A stretch of 64,000 nucleotides of DNA from Gammaproteobacteria bacterium (GTDB lineage: Bacteria; Pseudomonadota; Gammaproteobacteria; Steroidobacterales; Woeseiaceae), in assembly GCA_022600955.1 (NCBI GenBank), contig JAHZJK010000017.1:95366-159365 (forward strand). Direction: 5' to 3'. Below the pieces are notes generated by a model. The model saw nothing but the letters and a program-made list of their open reading frames with translations. It was not told the origin of the DNA and ran no database searches. The stretch's first letter is position 1; every line of letters begins with the position of its first letter. The position numbers and the translations under genes are program-made. Positions 1 through 7,341 of the stretch are shown here, one piece after another.

Positions 1-1620
1 GTCGCCGGCCACTGTCGCTGCAGTGTCGAGCTCGCCTGTCTTTAGCGTCGGCATTGAAAGATCCAGTCTGAGCACTTTTCCTGTAGAAAGAATGACAGCT
101 CGCTCAATGACGTTTTTAAGCTCGCGAACATTTCCAGGCCAATCGTACGAACGCAGATTAGCTGTCTGTGTTCTTGTAAGGGTCAACACCTCGCGCCCGA
201 AGTCTTTGCATGTCTGCTCGAGAAAGTGCTGCGCCAGCTGCACGATATCATCTCCGCGCTCGCGCAGGGCTGGCACCTCCACGGGAAATACGCTAAGTCG
301 GTAGAACAGGTCTTCGCGGAACTCACCGTCGACGATCAATTGTTCGAGGTTACGGTTTGTCGCCGCAATGATTCGAACATCGACAGAGCGGGTAACATCA
401 TCGCCGACCCGCTCAAACTCGCTTTCCTGCAAAACACGTAACAACTTGCCTTGCAGCTCGACCGGAATTTCGCCGACTTCGTCGAGAAAAATGGTACCGC
501 CATCCGCCAGTTGAAAACGGCCAATGCGATCCTTGTGTGCCCCCGTGAATGCACCTTTGACGTGACCAAAGAACTCGCTTTCGAACAACTCTTTTGGAAT
601 CGACGCGCAGTTCACTTTGACCAGTGGTTTTTGCGCGCGCGGGCTCTGAACATGAATTGCATGCGCTACCAGCTCCTTACCGACACCGGACTCACCCTGG
701 ACCAAAACGCTCGCAGGCGTTTCCGCGACCGCTTCTACCCGTTTCAGCATGCGCCGCAATGCCGGGCTCGTGCCGATAATACGACCGAAGTTCATCGCTA
801 CATATACTTCCTCGCGAAGATAGTCCCGTTCCCGCTCGAGCTCTTCCCGCAGCTGCGCATTTTCAGCCAGCGTGCGCCGTAACTCCTGTTCCGTACGACG
901 ACGTTCCGTGATGTCTTTTGACGCAACCAGCATTCTGTCGACCTGGTTGTTCTCATCACGGTGCGCTATCGATGACATTACAAGATGCAATGTCGTACCG
1001 TCCTTGGCCAGCATCTGACGTTCAAGATTCGTGAATTCGCCATCACTGATCAGTGATTTCAGGCGCGCTTCATCGTAGAACTTACGATCACGAAGACTGA
1101 AAAAGTCGGTTATCGGGCGGCCAACAACTTCATCACGCTTGTAGCCCAGTTTTTCCAACCAGCGATCGGTAACTGTGACAATATTGCCGTCAGCGTCAAC
1201 TGTATGGAGCATTGCTGGCGTCGCTCGGTAGAGCGTGCGGTACTTGAAGTTTGCGCGTGCCTCATCCGAGACTTCTGAATACATCGCGACGGTACGCAAG
1301 TACTCGCCCTCATGGTCGTACTCAACCAACGCACTCGTGAGGCAGTCGACAACCTCGCCGGATTTACTGATAAAGCTGATCGGTTTGTTCTCGAGCTTTC
1401 CGGTGCGGCGCAATGCGGGCCGCAGTTCCTGCTGAATGCGCTCGACGCTGTCCTCGGTCATAAATCTCTCGGGACTTTCGCCGACCATCTCATCGCGCTC
1501 GAACCCAAGACGCGCTAACACCGCGTCATTGACGTCCAGATACACGCCGTTCTCAGCGATAGACGTCGTCATGACAGGCGCTTTGCGAAACAGCCACTGA
1601 TAGTCATCTTGGGAGATCAT
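1..1620 (-). CDS. PAS-domain sigma-54-dependent transcriptional activator (C-terminus outside window)
   Basis: The minus-strand frame opens at ATG 1620 (MISQDDYQWLFRK) and stays open to the window edge for 540 codons; the ORF track misses it because it has no stop. Two PAS-like sensor domains (about residues 10-115 and 125-235) are followed by a short coiled coil and an AAA+ domain. Visible motifs are Walker A GESGVGKE (about residue 308), the sigma-54 contact loop GAFTGA (about 355), Walker B GTIFLDE and the WPGNVRELKN segment near residue 500. The usual Thr in GESGTGKE is Val here. The DNA-binding helix-turn-helix should lie past the edge. With no receiver domain, it probably responds to a cytoplasmic ligand, redox or membrane cue through PAS. 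It is divergent from a small peptide gene that carries a sigma-54 promoter, the likely target. Confidence 0.93.
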   Translation of the reverse strand, partial: MISQDDYQWLFRKAPVMTTSIAENGVYLDVNDAVLARLGFERDEMVGESPERFMTEDSVERIQQELRPALRRTGKLENKPISFISKSGEVVDCLTSALVEYDHEGEYLRTVAMYSEVSDEARANFKYRTLYRATPAMLHTVDADGNIVTVTDRWLEKLGYKRDEVVGRPITDFFSLRDRKFYDEARLKSLISDGEFTNLERQMLAKDGTTLHLVMSSIAHRDENNQVDRMLVASKDITERRRTEQELRRTLAENAQLREELERERDYLREEVYVAMNFGRIIGTSPALRRMLKRVEAVAETPASVLVQGESGVGKELVAHAIHVQSPRAQKPLVKVNCASIPKELFESEFFGHVKGAFTGAHKDRIGRFQLADGGTIFLDEVGEIPVELQGKLLRVLQESEFERVGDDVTRSVDVRIIAATNRNLEQLIVDGEFREDLFYRLSVFPVEVPALRERGDDIVQLAQHFLEQTCKDFGREVLTLTRTQTANLRSYDWPGNVRELKNVIERAVILSTGKVLRLDLSMPTLKTGELDTAATVAGD

Positions 1621-1632
1621 CGGCGCAGTATA

Positions 1633-1685
1633 TACGAAATTTCGTAATAATATTTACGGTTTTTCGCTAATTACGAAATTCCGTG
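1633..1685. promoter_or_regulatory. Palindromic upstream activator sites (candidate)
   Basis: A perfect 14-bp palindrome TACGAAATTTCGTA lies at 1633-1646, a strong partial copy TACGAAATTCCGTG at 1672-1685, and a weak third copy (TACG-N6-CG) near 1655-1668. Their centres fall roughly 80-120 bp upstream of the expected start of the sigma-54 promoter at 1732, the usual place for enhancer sites. The first palindrome also sits just upstream of the activator's own ATG, so autoregulation is possible. Binding by the neighbouring activator is inferred from position only. Confidence 0.6.
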
Positions 1686-1731
1686 ATACGCGATAATCAT
1701 GTAAGTATATGTTTTTAAAGGTTTTTCAAAG

Positions 1732-1748
1732 TTGGCACGGGTTGTGCA
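1732..1748 (+). promoter_or_regulatory. Sigma-54 (-24/-12) promoter
   Basis: The sequence TTGGCACGGGTTGTGCA has GG at 1734-1735 and GC at 1746-1747 with exactly ten bases between, matching the RpoN consensus TGGCACG-N4-TTGCA except for one base in the -12 block. Transcription would start near 1759, 63 bases before the small ORF at 1822. An AT-rich tract (about 1700-1730) between promoter and palindromes could favour DNA bending. Confidence 0.75.
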
Positions 1749-1821
1749 ATATAGTTGCTGTAACACACTTCAATTGGGCGTGGCACGGAGTGCGACGCGG
1801 CAACACAACAGGAATCGCATC

Positions 1822-1959
1822 ATGAAAAGCAAGTATTTTGAAAACGGACTGGCAGTAATTGGCCTGGTACTCATCTTCGTCGGCGTTACAGCCGCGGCAA
1901 GCACTGCATTGGCTGGCGAAGTCGGCACGGTTGAAATTTATTCATCCGCCCTCAAGTAA
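1822..1959 (+). CDS. Small sigma-54-controlled membrane or secreted peptide (45 aa)
   Basis: The ORF track gives a 75-residue version from 1732, but that start lies inside the sigma-54 promoter. The ATG at 1822, preceded by AGGAA, fits better. The product begins MKSKYFENG, continues with a hydrophobic stretch (residues 10-31) ending in a signal-peptidase-like ALAG, and finishes with a short tail, VEIYSSALK. It could be a one-pass membrane peptide or a secreted peptide of about 14 residues. I do not recognise a family. Divergence from a PAS-type enhancer-binding protein suggests it is that regulator's output. Six hairpins follow the stop codon. Confidence 0.6.
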   Translation: MKSKYFENGLAVIGLVLIFVGVTAAASTALAGEVGTVEIYSSALK

Positions 1960-1977
1960 TCGATTAGTAACCCCCTC

Positions 1978-2114
1978 CGGCGGCTGTCGCCGCAGACCTC
2001 TCTCCCCCCCTGAAGGTCTGATAGATAGCCGCTGGAATTCCGGGCCTTGCCCGGGACGCCAGACGCGAGTCTGGCAAATCGGGCCAGGAAGGCCCGGCGG
2101 CAGCCCCCCTGCCG
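1978..2114 (+). ncRNA. Cluster of six consecutive hairpins in the 3' region of the small peptide gene
   Basis: Perfect inverted repeats follow one another: CGGCG/CGCCG (1978-1992), CAGACCT/AGGTCTG with a C-rich 14-base loop (1993-2020), CCGGGC/GCCCGG (2040-2054), GCCAGAC/GTCTGGC with loop GCGA (2058-2075), CGGGCC/GGCCCG with loop AGGAA (2080-2096) and CGGCAG/CTGCCG with loop CCCCC (2098-2114). The 5' arm of the third can also pair with the 3' arm of the fifth, enclosing the fourth. The density suggests a structured RNA, either the 3' UTR of the sigma-54 transcript or a processed small RNA. The strand is inferred from the promoter; hairpins alone do not fix it. Confidence 0.45.
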
Positions 2115-2177
2115 TAACTCTGAGGGCGCCGAAGACCGCTCCGTGTCGGATCGGCCCGCTGATTCACTCTTTTGAAT

Positions 2178-2453
2178 TCAGTTCTTCGGCGCTTCTCTTT
2201 TTCTATGCGCCTCGGCGCGCTCCCCCAGGTTCTCCGCCGATTTCCGGCTGATCGCTTCACGCAAGCGCTTTAGCCAGCGTCGTGCGAACGCGAATTCGAT
2301 ACTGAGGATTGTTAGCCCTACCGGAATAAGCACAAATGCCGGGCCAGGCGTAACAATCATGACTACGCCAATGGCCAGTACGGTCGCACCGACAACCGCG
2401 ACAACCACACGTCGAGCAGTCTTGTAAGTAAGGTGAAAAGCGCGCTGAATCAC
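2178..2453 (-). CDS. PGPGW-family small transmembrane protein
   Basis: A 91-residue protein with two hydrophobic segments (about residues 16-35 and 36-58) around the motif VTPGPAFVLIPVGL, characteristic of the PGPGW family of putative transmembrane proteins (here PGPAF). The C-terminus is very basic and charged. The biochemical role of the family is unknown. It lies 18 bases downstream of the dienelactone-hydrolase lipoprotein gene on the same strand, so the two may be co-transcribed. Its 3' end overlaps one arm of a long-range inverted repeat shared with the hairpin cluster. Confidence 0.85.
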   Translation of the reverse strand: MIQRAFHLTYKTARRVVVAVVGATVLAIGVVMIVTPGPAFVLIPVGLTILSIEFAFARRWLKRLREAISRKSAENLGERAEAHRKREAPKN

Positions 2454-2471
2454 GGCTTGCCGGTCGAGGCC

Positions 2472-3380
2472 TTAAGACTCATTAATCGCCAGGTGCAGAT
2501 TCAGGAAATCCAGGGCACGATCCCATGCATCCTCTGCAGCAGCGGCGTCGTAGTTGTTACCAGTAGGGTTCGCAAATGCATGTCCCACACCGGGGTAAAT
2601 GTGAATATCGTAATTCTTGCGAAGGCGCTCCAGAGCATCACGAAACGCCTCGACAGTAGCAACCTTTATGCCACGATCCTCCGCCGCGAACAGCCCCAGC
2701 AATGGTGTCTCCAAGCCGCGCAATACGTCTTCATCATCCGTGACCTGCCCATAGTAGATGACGCTCGCGTCCAGCTCATCGGGGAACAGCAGTGCTGTGT
2801 TCAGGGACCAGTGACCGCCGAAGCACCAACCGAGCGACCCAACACGAGGGGCAGCGGCGGTTTGTGTTACAAACTCGTAGGCTGCGCGAATGTTTTCGTT
2901 GGCCGGCTCAGGATCTTCGATAACTTCAACCATGAGCGCGCGTGCTTCTGATGGCGTCGAGGCCGTCTTGCCCGCGTAAAGATCGACCGCGAATACGATA
3001 TAGCCTTCGGCGGCAAGCCTGTCCGCCATGGCACGAATATTGTCATTCAGCCCCCACCATTCATGAATCATGATGACAGCGGGTAGAGGCTCGAACATGT
3101 CGGCTGGCGCGGAGAAATAACCGTACACGAGTTCATCATCGTTTTCGGTATAGGGCATTTCCTGCGAAATAACAGCGCGCGATGGTGCGGTTGTTGCGGC
3201 CTCACTCGGCGACGTTGTGTCATCCGCGTGTTCCTCGGACATCGCATCAGCAGTCGCCATTCCCGCAGCCTGACGGTCCGCAGCATCGTCCGAACCCTGC
3301 TCGCCACAAGCACCAAGCAACAAAACCAGCAGCGCCAGCACTGGCAAACGCCCTGACAGCGAAAACTCATGTATGACCAT
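2472..3380 (-). CDS. Dienelactone hydrolase family lipoprotein
   Basis: An alpha/beta hydrolase of about 302 residues. I place the start at ATG 3380 (MVIHEFSLSGR), preceded by AGGTAGAGGT, rather than the track's 3464. This gives a lipoprotein signal ending LLLGAC, with the lipid-modified Cys just before a low-complexity linker rich in D, A and T. The catalytic nucleophile is the Cys in LGWCFGGHW, and GVGHAFAN supplies the His. The dienelactone hydrolase fold covers about residues 85-300. Export suggests hydrolysis of esters or lactones in the periplasm or at a membrane surface; the substrate is unknown. A second, Tat-exported member lies at 16600. Confidence 0.88.
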   Translation of the reverse strand: MVIHEFSLSGRLPVLALLVLLLGACGEQGSDDAADRQAAGMATADAMSEEHADDTTSPSEAATTAPSRAVISQEMPYTENDDELVYGYFSAPADMFEPLPAVIMIHEWWGLNDNIRAMADRLAAEGYIVFAVDLYAGKTASTPSEARALMVEVIEDPEPANENIRAAYEFVTQTAAAPRVGSLGWCFGGHWSLNTALLFPDELDASVIYYGQVTDDEDVLRGLETPLLGLFAAEDRGIKVATVEAFRDALERLRKNYDIHIYPGVGHAFANPTGNNYDAAAAEDAWDRALDFLNLHLAINES

Positions 3381-3477
3381 ACGTACCTCTACCTGTACTT
3401 TCTCGCAGCGACGCCAAGTGTAAATCAAAAAATACAGCAATACGCGATACCGCGCATCAGACAAAGTCGGGAGCGCC

Positions 3478-3636
3478 TTACCACTCGTCGTCGTCTTGCC
3501 ACTCTTTTAGCTTGCTTTTGTCGACCTGCTCCCATTGCCGGTCGCTTAGGCGCACATAGTTAACAACCTTCGCAATCGTGTAGACGATAACAATCGCAAT
3601 AAATATCAACAGATAGATCAGGCCATCAGGCATCAT
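3478..3636 (-). CDS. Small membrane protein, unknown function (52 aa)
   Basis: This ORF is too short for the track. It reads MMPDGLIYLLIFIAIVIVYTIAKVV and then a charged tail ending KEWQDDDEW. It has one N-terminal transmembrane helix and a cytoplasmic, acidic C-terminus. It precedes the dienelactone hydrolase lipoprotein on the same strand. Start choice between two adjacent ATG codons (3636, 3633) is open, and the ribosome site is weak. I recognise no family; coding potential rests on length without stops and a clean membrane-protein pattern. Confidence 0.55.
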   Translation of the reverse strand: MMPDGLIYLLIFIAIVIVYTIAKVVNYVRLSDRQWEQVDKSKLKEWQDDDEW

Positions 3637-3691
3637 GGGCACGCAGAACGAACTAAAGACCCAATCTTAACACTCCGTACAGATCTAACGC

Positions 3692-5104
3692 ATGAGCGAT
3701 ACCGCATCACAATCAGTCCTGGCACGCAGCGTAGCGTTTTTCCGCGAGTCATTGCGCGACAACGAGGAAGACTTTACGTCTGGACCGATAGGCCGCGCAC
3801 TTGGTCTGCTGGCGATTCCGATGATGCTCGAGATGGCTATGGAGTCCGTTTTCGCGGTTGTGGATATCGCGTTTGTGTCGCGGCTGGGTACCGATGCCGT
3901 CGCTGCTGTCGGTATCACCGAGGCGCTGATCACCGTTTTGTATGGTACAGCAATCGGCTTGGGCGTCGGCCTGACCGCCATGGTTTCAAGGCGCATCGGC
4001 GAAGGAAACGTGACGGGCGCGGCCGAGGTAACGGGGCAGGCCATCTGGGTCGGGGCGCTGCTGTCGATACTCATTGGTTTTGCCGGTGCCACCTTCGCTC
4101 GCGATCTGCTCGTTATCATGGGTGCCTCAGAAGGGGTCATAGAACAGGGTGTTGGGTTCACTACTGTGCTGCTGGGTGGCTCGTTCAGCATCATTTACCT
4201 GTTTCTGCTCAACGCCGCCTTTCGTGGCGCCGGTGATGCGACGGTTGCATTGCGTTCACTCTGGCTCGCGAACGGCATCAACATCGTTCTGGACCCGTGC
4301 CTGATCTTTGGACTGGGTCCGTTTCCGGAAATGGGAGTGACAGGCGCTGCAGTCGCAACGACCATCGGCCGCGGTGCCGGTGTGTTCTATCAATTATGGT
4401 ACCTGCTGAACGGCCGTGGCCGCCTCGCCTTCCAGGTGCAGCATTTGCGCTTCAGGACACGATTGGCACTACGCATGATCCGATTATCCGTTGGTGCGAT
4501 CGGCCAATTCCTGATTGCTACTGCCAGCTGGATTGCCGTCATGCGCATTGTGGCGCTCTATGGCAGCGCCGCTGTTGCCGCTTACACCATCGCCCTGCGC
4601 ATGATGGAGTTCGTTTTCTTGCCTGCCTGGGGCCTCGGTAACGCCGCTGCAACACTGGTCGGTCAAAATCTTGGTGCAGGACAACCGGAGCGTGCCGAAC
4701 AGTCGGCATGGCGTGCTGCAAAATACAACGCGATCTTTATGACAGTGGCCGGCATTCTTTTGCTCGTGTTTGCAGCCACAATAACGGGGCTGTTCAGCGA
4801 TGATGCCGATGTTCTTCGCTGGGGAACGAGTTGCCTGCAAATTCTCGCGGTGGGATTTCCGATGTATGCAGTCGGTATGGTTGTCGTGCAGGCACTTAAT
4901 GGCGCTGGCGATACGACCTCGCCGGCGACAATGAACGTGATTTGTTTTTGGCTGCTGCAGATCCCGCTGGCATTCTGGCTCGCCACGAAAACCGGGCTTG
5001 GCCCCAATGGCGCATTTGTCGCGATCGTTGTGTCCGAGTCGTTGCTGACGATAATCGCAGCGCTCTGGTTTCGGGCAGGTTCCTGGAAGCGGCAAAGTGT
5101 ATAG
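3692..5104 (+). CDS. MATE family efflux transporter
   Basis: A 470-residue protein with a roughly 30-residue cytoplasmic N-terminus, FTSGPIGRALGLLAIPMMLEM, and about 12 transmembrane segments. Family features include a paired repeat: VDIAFVSRLGTDAVAAVG in the first half and LGNAAATLVGQNLGAGQPERAE in the second. MATE proteins export cationic drugs or metabolites using H+ or Na+ gradients across the inner membrane; the substrate cannot be assigned. It leads a plus-strand run of genes, with the next ORF 45 bases downstream. Confidence 0.93.
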   Translation: MSDTASQSVLARSVAFFRESLRDNEEDFTSGPIGRALGLLAIPMMLEMAMESVFAVVDIAFVSRLGTDAVAAVGITEALITVLYGTAIGLGVGLTAMVSRRIGEGNVTGAAEVTGQAIWVGALLSILIGFAGATFARDLLVIMGASEGVIEQGVGFTTVLLGGSFSIIYLFLLNAAFRGAGDATVALRSLWLANGINIVLDPCLIFGLGPFPEMGVTGAAVATTIGRGAGVFYQLWYLLNGRGRLAFQVQHLRFRTRLALRMIRLSVGAIGQFLIATASWIAVMRIVALYGSAAVAAYTIALRMMEFVFLPAWGLGNAAATLVGQNLGAGQPERAEQSAWRAAKYNAIFMTVAGILLLVFAATITGLFSDDADVLRWGTSCLQILAVGFPMYAVGMVVVQALNGAGDTTSPATMNVICFWLLQIPLAFWLATKTGLGPNGAFVAIVVSESLLTIIAALWFRAGSWKRQSV

Positions 5105-5149
5105 AATTGCGTCCGGCATTTGAGGCGAACGAGGTTTGAGGACAAGGAA

Positions 5150-5683
5150 ATGACAGATTTATCAAGACTGGCGAACATGGCAGAGATTTTTAGTGCAGCA
5201 ATTGTCATCGGCGGTATTATTTTCGCGCTGATACAAATGCGCCAGACACGCCAGCAGCGCCGCGAAATGGCTGCGATCGAACTGTTTCGTTTTTTCGGCA
5301 GCCCCGACTTCTCAGCTGCCTACCGAAATGTGCTGCACTACCCGGACGGCATGACCGCCGACGATTTCAAACAGAAATATCCGGACGGTGAGAATTGCGC
5401 GATGCTGATTGCCACAACAATGGAGAATATCGGCGTCATGATGCACCAGCGAATTGTTCCGACGACGGTTGTCCATCACCTGATCGGTTCCAGCGCGGTT
5501 ATTCTCTGGAATAAACTCGAGCCATGGGTCATAGACCTGCGCAACGAACTCGACAACCCCTACGCATTTGAGTGGTTTCAATGGCTGGCTATCACACTGA
5601 CCAACCTGCAGGACAAATCCAACGCGCCAGCGTACGAAGCGCACACGGACTGGGTACCGAGCAATTTCGGCAGCGAAATCTGA
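5150..5683 (+). CDS. Hypothetical protein with N-terminal membrane anchor
   Basis: I start at ATG 5150 (MTDLSRLANMAEIFSA), just after GAGGACAAGGAA; the track's start 30 bases upstream lacks support. About 177 residues: a single transmembrane helix (about 10-30), then a basic segment (RQTRQQRREM) and a soluble domain with FFGSPDFSAAYRNVLHYP. This pattern is common in uncharacterised proteobacterial membrane-anchored proteins. No catalytic motif is visible. It lies between the MATE gene and an ABC ATPase gene, with only 7 bases before the latter. Confidence 0.7.
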   Translation: MTDLSRLANMAEIFSAAIVIGGIIFALIQMRQTRQQRREMAAIELFRFFGSPDFSAAYRNVLHYPDGMTADDFKQKYPDGENCAMLIATTMENIGVMMHQRIVPTTVVHHLIGSSAVILWNKLEPWVIDLRNELDNPYAFEWFQWLAITLTNLQDKSNAPAYEAHTDWVPSNFGSEI

Positions 5684-5690
5684 GATCACA

Positions 5691-6488
5691 GTGGTCGTGG
5701 AACCTGCGCTGATAGAAATCGAGAATGCCACTATCTGGCGTGGCAGCACCTGCGTTTTCGAGAATCTCAGCCTGAGCATTGCGCAGCATGAGCGCGTTGC
5801 AATACTTGGACCCAACGGCTCGGGCAAGACGACGCTGCTGAAGACGATCAACCGCGAGTTATACCCGGTTATCAGGCCGGACTCTCATGTTCGCATTCTT
5901 GGCAAGGACAAATGGAACGTCTGGGAGCTTCGCAAACGAATCGGTGTCGTTTCCAACGATCTGCATCAGCGCTATACGCCGACAACGACGGCACTCGAGG
6001 TCGTTGTGTCCGGATTTCACTCCAGTATCGGAGTGCACGGCAATCTCGCCAACAGGGTTACGTCGACACAGCAACAGTGCGCTATCGCGACACTCGAAGA
6101 ACTGGGCGTTGGCCAATTACAAAATTCAGCGCTGAAGCATATGTCCTCAGGTCAGCAACGACGTTGCCTGCTGGCACGGGCCCTGGTGCACAAACCGCTC
6201 ACGCTGATTCTCGATGAGCCCACATCCGGCCTCGATTTCGCGGCGAGTTTCGGCTACCTGGAGCGAATTCGAGGCCTCGCACAGGACGGACGCAACATTG
6301 TCATCGTCACGCACCATCTCAATGAAATCCCACCTGAGGTCGATCGCGTAATACTCCTGCAAGCTGGCAAGGTAGTCGCCGACGGCAGGAAGCATGCCGT
6401 GCTGAGCGGGGAACAACTGAGTCGCGTCTACGAAACGCCGGTCAAGGTTGCTGAAGTCGACGGCTACTATCTCGCCTATCCAGGCTGA
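5691..6488 (+). CDS. ABC transporter ATP-binding protein (stand-alone)
   Basis: A 265-residue single nucleotide-binding domain: Walker A GPNGSGKTT (about 43-51), signature MSSGQQRRCLLARAL, Walker B LTLILDEPTSGLD and H-loop VTHHLNEIP. It resembles ATPases of the iron, molybdate and ModF-like group. The start is GTG 5691 or the in-frame GTG 5697. No permease or binding protein lies next to it, so it may serve a permease elsewhere or work as a soluble ATPase. Confidence 0.9.
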   Translation: MVVEPALIEIENATIWRGSTCVFENLSLSIAQHERVAILGPNGSGKTTLLKTINRELYPVIRPDSHVRILGKDKWNVWELRKRIGVVSNDLHQRYTPTTTALEVVVSGFHSSIGVHGNLANRVTSTQQQCAIATLEELGVGQLQNSALKHMSSGQQRRCLLARALVHKPLTLILDEPTSGLDFAASFGYLERIRGLAQDGRNIVIVTHHLNEIPPEVDRVILLQAGKVVADGRKHAVLSGEQLSRVYETPVKVAEVDGYYLAYPG

Positions 6489-6517
6489 TTTCGTCTTGCA
6501 GCATCCCGAAAACGTGA

Positions 6518-6528
6518 CCTGCTACGAT
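6518..6528 (+). promoter_or_regulatory. Possible extended -10 promoter for the NERD gene
   Basis: The stretch CCTGCTACGAT contains TGC-TACGAT, an extended -10 form, 35 bases before ATG 6563. No good -35 element lies at the usual spacing. A short direct repeat TTCGGCC-TTTCGGCC follows between promoter and gene. Confidence 0.3.
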
Positions 6529-6562
6529 ACTTGTTCGGCCTTTCGGCCTTATTCTGTGACTT

Positions 6563-7270
6563 ATGTTGAACACGGCACGAATAATCGTCTCTGCCATACC
6601 GCTGATCGCGGTACCCATCTCGGCCGCCAACGGCCAGATTGAGACCGGCGTTGTCAGCATAGGACCAGCGATGTTTCTGTTCACACTTGCCGCTGCCCTG
6701 TTCCTTACGCTCGTTTTTCGCACCAGCGCAAGCCACCTGGCGCGGTTCATTACGCAGAAAGCCGGACAATGGCGCATCCATCGAGCCCTGGCGAAGCGCA
6801 GCACGGATGTATTGCACGACTTCATACTGCCGGGCGCCTACGGCGGACTTGCGAAGCTCGATCATGCGATCCTGACCGCTGGCGGCATACTCTGTATCCA
6901 GACCAAACACTACAACGGCGTCGTTTTTGGTGCAGAAGATGAGGCGCAATGGACCAATGTAGACGGCGTCAGCAAACGACGATTCCTGAACCCTTTGATT
7001 CAGAACGAAGGTCGCACGCGAGCGCTGCAGAAAATTGTTCCGGATGTCCCTGTCGCCAACCTCGTCATTTTCACTGGCGCGGTTGAATTCACGTCGCCAC
7101 CACCCGCCAACGTAATCCATGTTCGAGATCTTGAAAGCTACGTTGCCAAATACGTATTCGGACCCAGTAAAGTCGAAGACTGGGACGCCGTTTGGCTGAC
7201 CGTCAAGGCGGCCGCCCTGACCGATGATGCAACGCGCAAGGATCTGCAGGCTCAGGTCGGCTTCAGCTAG
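6563..7270 (+). CDS. NERD (nuclease-related) domain membrane-anchored protein
   Basis: A 235-residue protein with two N-terminal hydrophobic segments (about 7-22 and 32-50), then a NERD domain from about residue 75: DVLHDFILP, KLDHAILTAGGILCIQTKHYNG and LNPLIQNEGRTRAL. NERD belongs to the PD-(D/E)XK nuclease-like superfamily and is often found with helicase or DNA-processing domains, or alone as a membrane-anchored protein. The acidic residue usual in the E-x-K motif is Gln here (IQTK), so catalysis may be weakened or lost. No nuclease partner or defence gene is adjacent. Confidence 0.83.
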   Translation: MLNTARIIVSAIPLIAVPISAANGQIETGVVSIGPAMFLFTLAAALFLTLVFRTSASHLARFITQKAGQWRIHRALAKRSTDVLHDFILPGAYGGLAKLDHAILTAGGILCIQTKHYNGVVFGAEDEAQWTNVDGVSKRRFLNPLIQNEGRTRALQKIVPDVPVANLVIFTGAVEFTSPPPANVIHVRDLESYVAKYVFGPSKVEDWDAVWLTVKAAALTDDATRKDLQAQVGFS

Positions 7271-7341
7271 AGCACACGACTGCGCGGCTCTGCCGTCGAT
7301 GATTTATACTCAGCCGCACTATTCGGGTTGAGGCGTGATGT

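Noticed and set aside
1732-1959. 75-residue version of the small peptide from the ORF track
   Set aside because: Its start is inside the sigma-54 -24/-12 element, upstream of the expected transcription start, so it could not be translated from this promoter.
1978-2114. CRISPR array or integron attC site for the hairpin cluster
   Set aside because: Hairpins differ in sequence and are not equally spaced, so there are no direct repeats with spacers and no attC core sites.
4484-5119. Long minus-strand ORF of 211 aa within the MATE gene
   Set aside because: It is the shadow of a clear MATE transporter and has no recognisable domain.
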